From: UBA6901 sp035256085
GTDB lineage: Bacteria > Pseudomonadota > Gammaproteobacteria > Acidiferrobacterales > UBA6901
Direction: 5' to 3'
Assembly (NCBI GenBank): GCA_035256085.1
Contig: DATEYP010000094.1
Span: forward strand, 1 to 6,298
DNA: 6,298 bases
Shown: positions 5,227 to 6,298 of the stretch, piece by piece
How positions within the stretch are numbered: position 1 is the stretch's first letter
How the letters are laid out: the number at the start of each line of letters is the position of its first letter
Notes under the pieces: generated by a model
What the model was told of the DNA's origin: nothing
The model's input: only the letters and a program-made list of their open reading frames with translations
The model's database searches: none
Translations under genes and position numbers: made by a program

Positions 5227-6072
5227 ATGTATAAAACCCTCATCGACTGCCACACACTGGCCCTGCACATCCACGACCCGCAGTGGGTGGTGGTGGACTG
5301 CCGTTTCGCCTTGTCCGATCCCGATGCCGGGCGGCGTGCCTATGAGGCCGGACACATCGATCGCGCGCGCTATGCGCATCTCAACGACGACCTGTCCTCG
5401 CCGATAACGCCGCACAGCGGCCGTCACCCGTTGCCCGATCCGCAGCGGCTGGCGGCGAAGCTGGGCGAGTGGGGCATCGACAGCAGCAAACAGGTGATTG
5501 CCTATGACGACAGCTTCGGCGCCATGGCCGCGCGCCTGTGGTGGCTGTTGCGCTGGCTCGGGCACGATAAGGTCGCATTGCTGGACGGCGGCCTGCCGCG
5601 CTGGCAGCGCGAGGGCCGGCCTGTGGTCAAGGATATTCCGGTCGTGACGCCGGCGATATTCACACCGCAAGTGCGTGACAACCTGTGGGTGGATGCCAAC
5701 ACCGTGGCCAGGGCCGTGAAACAGGCTGACTGGCTGGTGATGGATGCGCGCGCCGAGGAGCGCTTCAATGGCGAGGTCGAAATGCTCGACCCGGTCGCCG
5801 GCCATATTCCCGGCGCCATCAATCTTCCCTTCGAAGACAACCTGCACGTGAGCGGACGGTTTTCATCGGCGCTAGAGTTGCGTGAATTGTATGAAGGCCT
5901 CATCGAAAATACGCCGCCCGAGCGCGTCATACAGATGTGCGGCTCCGGCGTTACCGCCTGCCACAACATCCTGGCCATGGAACACGCCGGCCTGTCTGGC
6001 GCCAGGCTCTACGCCGGCAGCTGGAGCGAATGGATTCGCGATCCCGCGCGCCCGGTGGCGCACGACGACTGA
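5227..6072 (+). CDS. sseA: Two-domain sulfurtransferase (3-mercaptopyruvate / thiosulfate sulfurtransferase)
   Basis: The 281-aa product has the tandem rhodanese layout of SseA-type enzymes. The N-terminal, inactive domain covers about 1-135 (VVVDCRFALSDPDAGRRAYE at 21-40, GHIDRARY, LLDGGLPRW at 118-126) and the catalytic domain about 150-275 (LVMDARAEERFNGE at 170-183, GHIPGAINLPF at 192-202). The active-site loop is C238-GSGVT (CGSGVT), the form typical of 3-mercaptopyruvate sulfurtransferases; thiosulfate rhodaneses usually have CRKG-type loops. The closing LYAGSWSEW (261-269) is also diagnostic. Such enzymes form a cysteine persulfide and pass sulfur to cyanide, thiols or carrier proteins, so a role in cytoplasmic sulfur delivery is plausible here. 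ATG 5227 is chosen because the domain starts at once after it; there is no Shine-Dalgarno site. A TTG at 5197 would add ten residues encoded by the repeat and is unlikely. Confidence 0.94.
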   Translation: MYKTLIDCHTLALHIHDPQWVVVDCRFALSDPDAGRRAYEAGHIDRARYAHLNDDLSSPITPHSGRHPLPDPQRLAAKLGEWGIDSSKQVIAYDDSFGAMAARLWWLLRWLGHDKVALLDGGLPRWQREGRPVVKDIPVVTPAIFTPQVRDNLWVDANTVARAVKQADWLVMDARAEERFNGEVEMLDPVAGHIPGAINLPFEDNLHVSGRFSSALELRELYEGLIENTPPERVIQMCGSGVTACHNILAMEHAGLSGARLYAGSWSEWIRDPARPVAHDD

Positions 6073-6080
6073 TTTACCCG

Positions 6081-6100
6081 GGGCGCTGCCGCTCGCGCCC
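6081..6100. terminator. Weak GC hairpin after the sulfurtransferase gene
   Basis: GGGCGC (6081-6086) pairs with GCGCCC (6095-6100) over an 8-base loop, 9 bases past the stop. No T-run follows, so a Rho-independent terminator is only tentatively suggested. Confidence 0.3.
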
Positions 6101-6156
6101 TGCCCGGTGCGCGATTTGACCGGCAGCAACTCGAAACAAAGTGTATCCGGAAGTAG

Positions 6157-6179
6157 TATTACCGTATTACCCCATTACG
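6157..6179. promoter_or_regulatory. Three tandem 8-base near-repeats before the antitoxin gene, candidate operator
   Basis: TATTACCG (6157-6164), TATTACCC (6165-6172) and CATTACGA (6173-6180) follow one another with an 8-base period and end one base before the ATG at 6182. Antitoxins of the AbrB/MazE type commonly bind their own promoter, so these may be autoregulatory sites. Confidence 0.4.
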
Positions 6180-6181
6180 AC

Positions 6182-6298
6182 ATGGCTCCTGTGCAACAGA
6201 TTTCCCGCCTTACGAGCAAGTATCAGGCAACCATCCCGCAGGCAATCCGGCGCAAGCTCAATCTGAAACCCGGCGATGCGGTGGTGTTCGAGATTGAG
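6182..6298 (+). CDS. AbrB/MazE-type antitoxin (swapped-hairpin DNA-binding), 5' part only
   Basis: The first 39 codons are present and the gene continues beyond the window. Residues 8-39 (SRLTSKYQATIPQAIRRKLN, then LKPGDAVVFEIE) give the swapped-hairpin AbrB domain pattern: T/S-SK-xQ-x-TIP, then R-x-x-L-x-L-x-PGD. Members are short DNA-binding proteins, often the antitoxin of a type II toxin-antitoxin pair with the toxin gene just downstream, or a chromosomal regulator. No toxin is visible, so the pairing is inferred. The ATG at 6182 has no ribosome binding site of note; the frame upstream offers no better start. PrlF-type and MazE-type assignments cannot be separated from this fragment. Confidence 0.85.
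   Translation, partial: MAPVQQISRLTSKYQATIPQAIRRKLNLKPGDAVVFEIE

Overview
The window looks like chromosomal DNA from a sulfur-oxidising gammaproteobacterium. The main evidence is a partial dsrA on the minus strand, whose product resembles the oxidative (reverse-acting) form of dissimilatory sulfite reductase. GC-rich coding sequence, a DsrC-family protein, a mercaptopyruvate-type sulfurtransferase and abundant short palindromic intergenic repeats fit this. I cannot name a genus from the sequence alone.

Layout. Positions 1-963 (minus) hold the first 321 codons of dsrA, which runs off the left edge. A 577-base AT-rich divergent region (964-1540) with several short dyads separates it from a plus-strand TauD/TfdA-type Fe(II)/2-oxoglutarate dioxygenase (1541-2458). 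A 424-base gene-free stretch (2459-2882) carries four copies of a CCCTCTCCC/GGGAGAGGG palindromic repeat. Next comes a plus-strand three-gene cassette: an unrecognised 70-aa protein (2883-3095), a 233-aa helical, possibly TPR-like protein (3145-3846), and a Cas6/Cmx6-like RAMP protein (3849-4529) that starts 2 bases after its neighbour's stop. The next intergenic region (4530-4788) has an exact 18-bp inverted-repeat pair. It leads to a DsrC/TusE-family protein in which both functional C-terminal cysteines are glycine (4789-5127), then a 32-nt imperfect inverted-repeat pair (5133-5226) that ends one base before a two-domain rhodanese-type sulfurtransferase (5227-6072). At the right edge is the start of an AbrB/MazE-type antitoxin gene (6182 onward).

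How the genes may work together. DsrA, the DsrC-like protein and the sulfurtransferase all belong to families that handle reduced sulfur or persulfide in the cytoplasm, so this is probably a sulfur-oxidation neighbourhood. The odd member is the Cas6-like protein: it has the glycine-rich RAMP loop and the LPVDH motif of the subtype MYXAN Cas6, but no CRISPR array and no other recognisable cas gene lies in the window, and it appears co-transcribed with an unknown helical protein. The most promising undescribed system here is this 70-aa / helical / Cas6-like cassette, possibly an RNA-processing module used outside CRISPR immunity. The DsrC-like protein without cysteines is the second, since it cannot be a trisulfide carrier and may be regulatory.

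No rRNA, tRNA, CRISPR array, IS element or complete transposase was seen.
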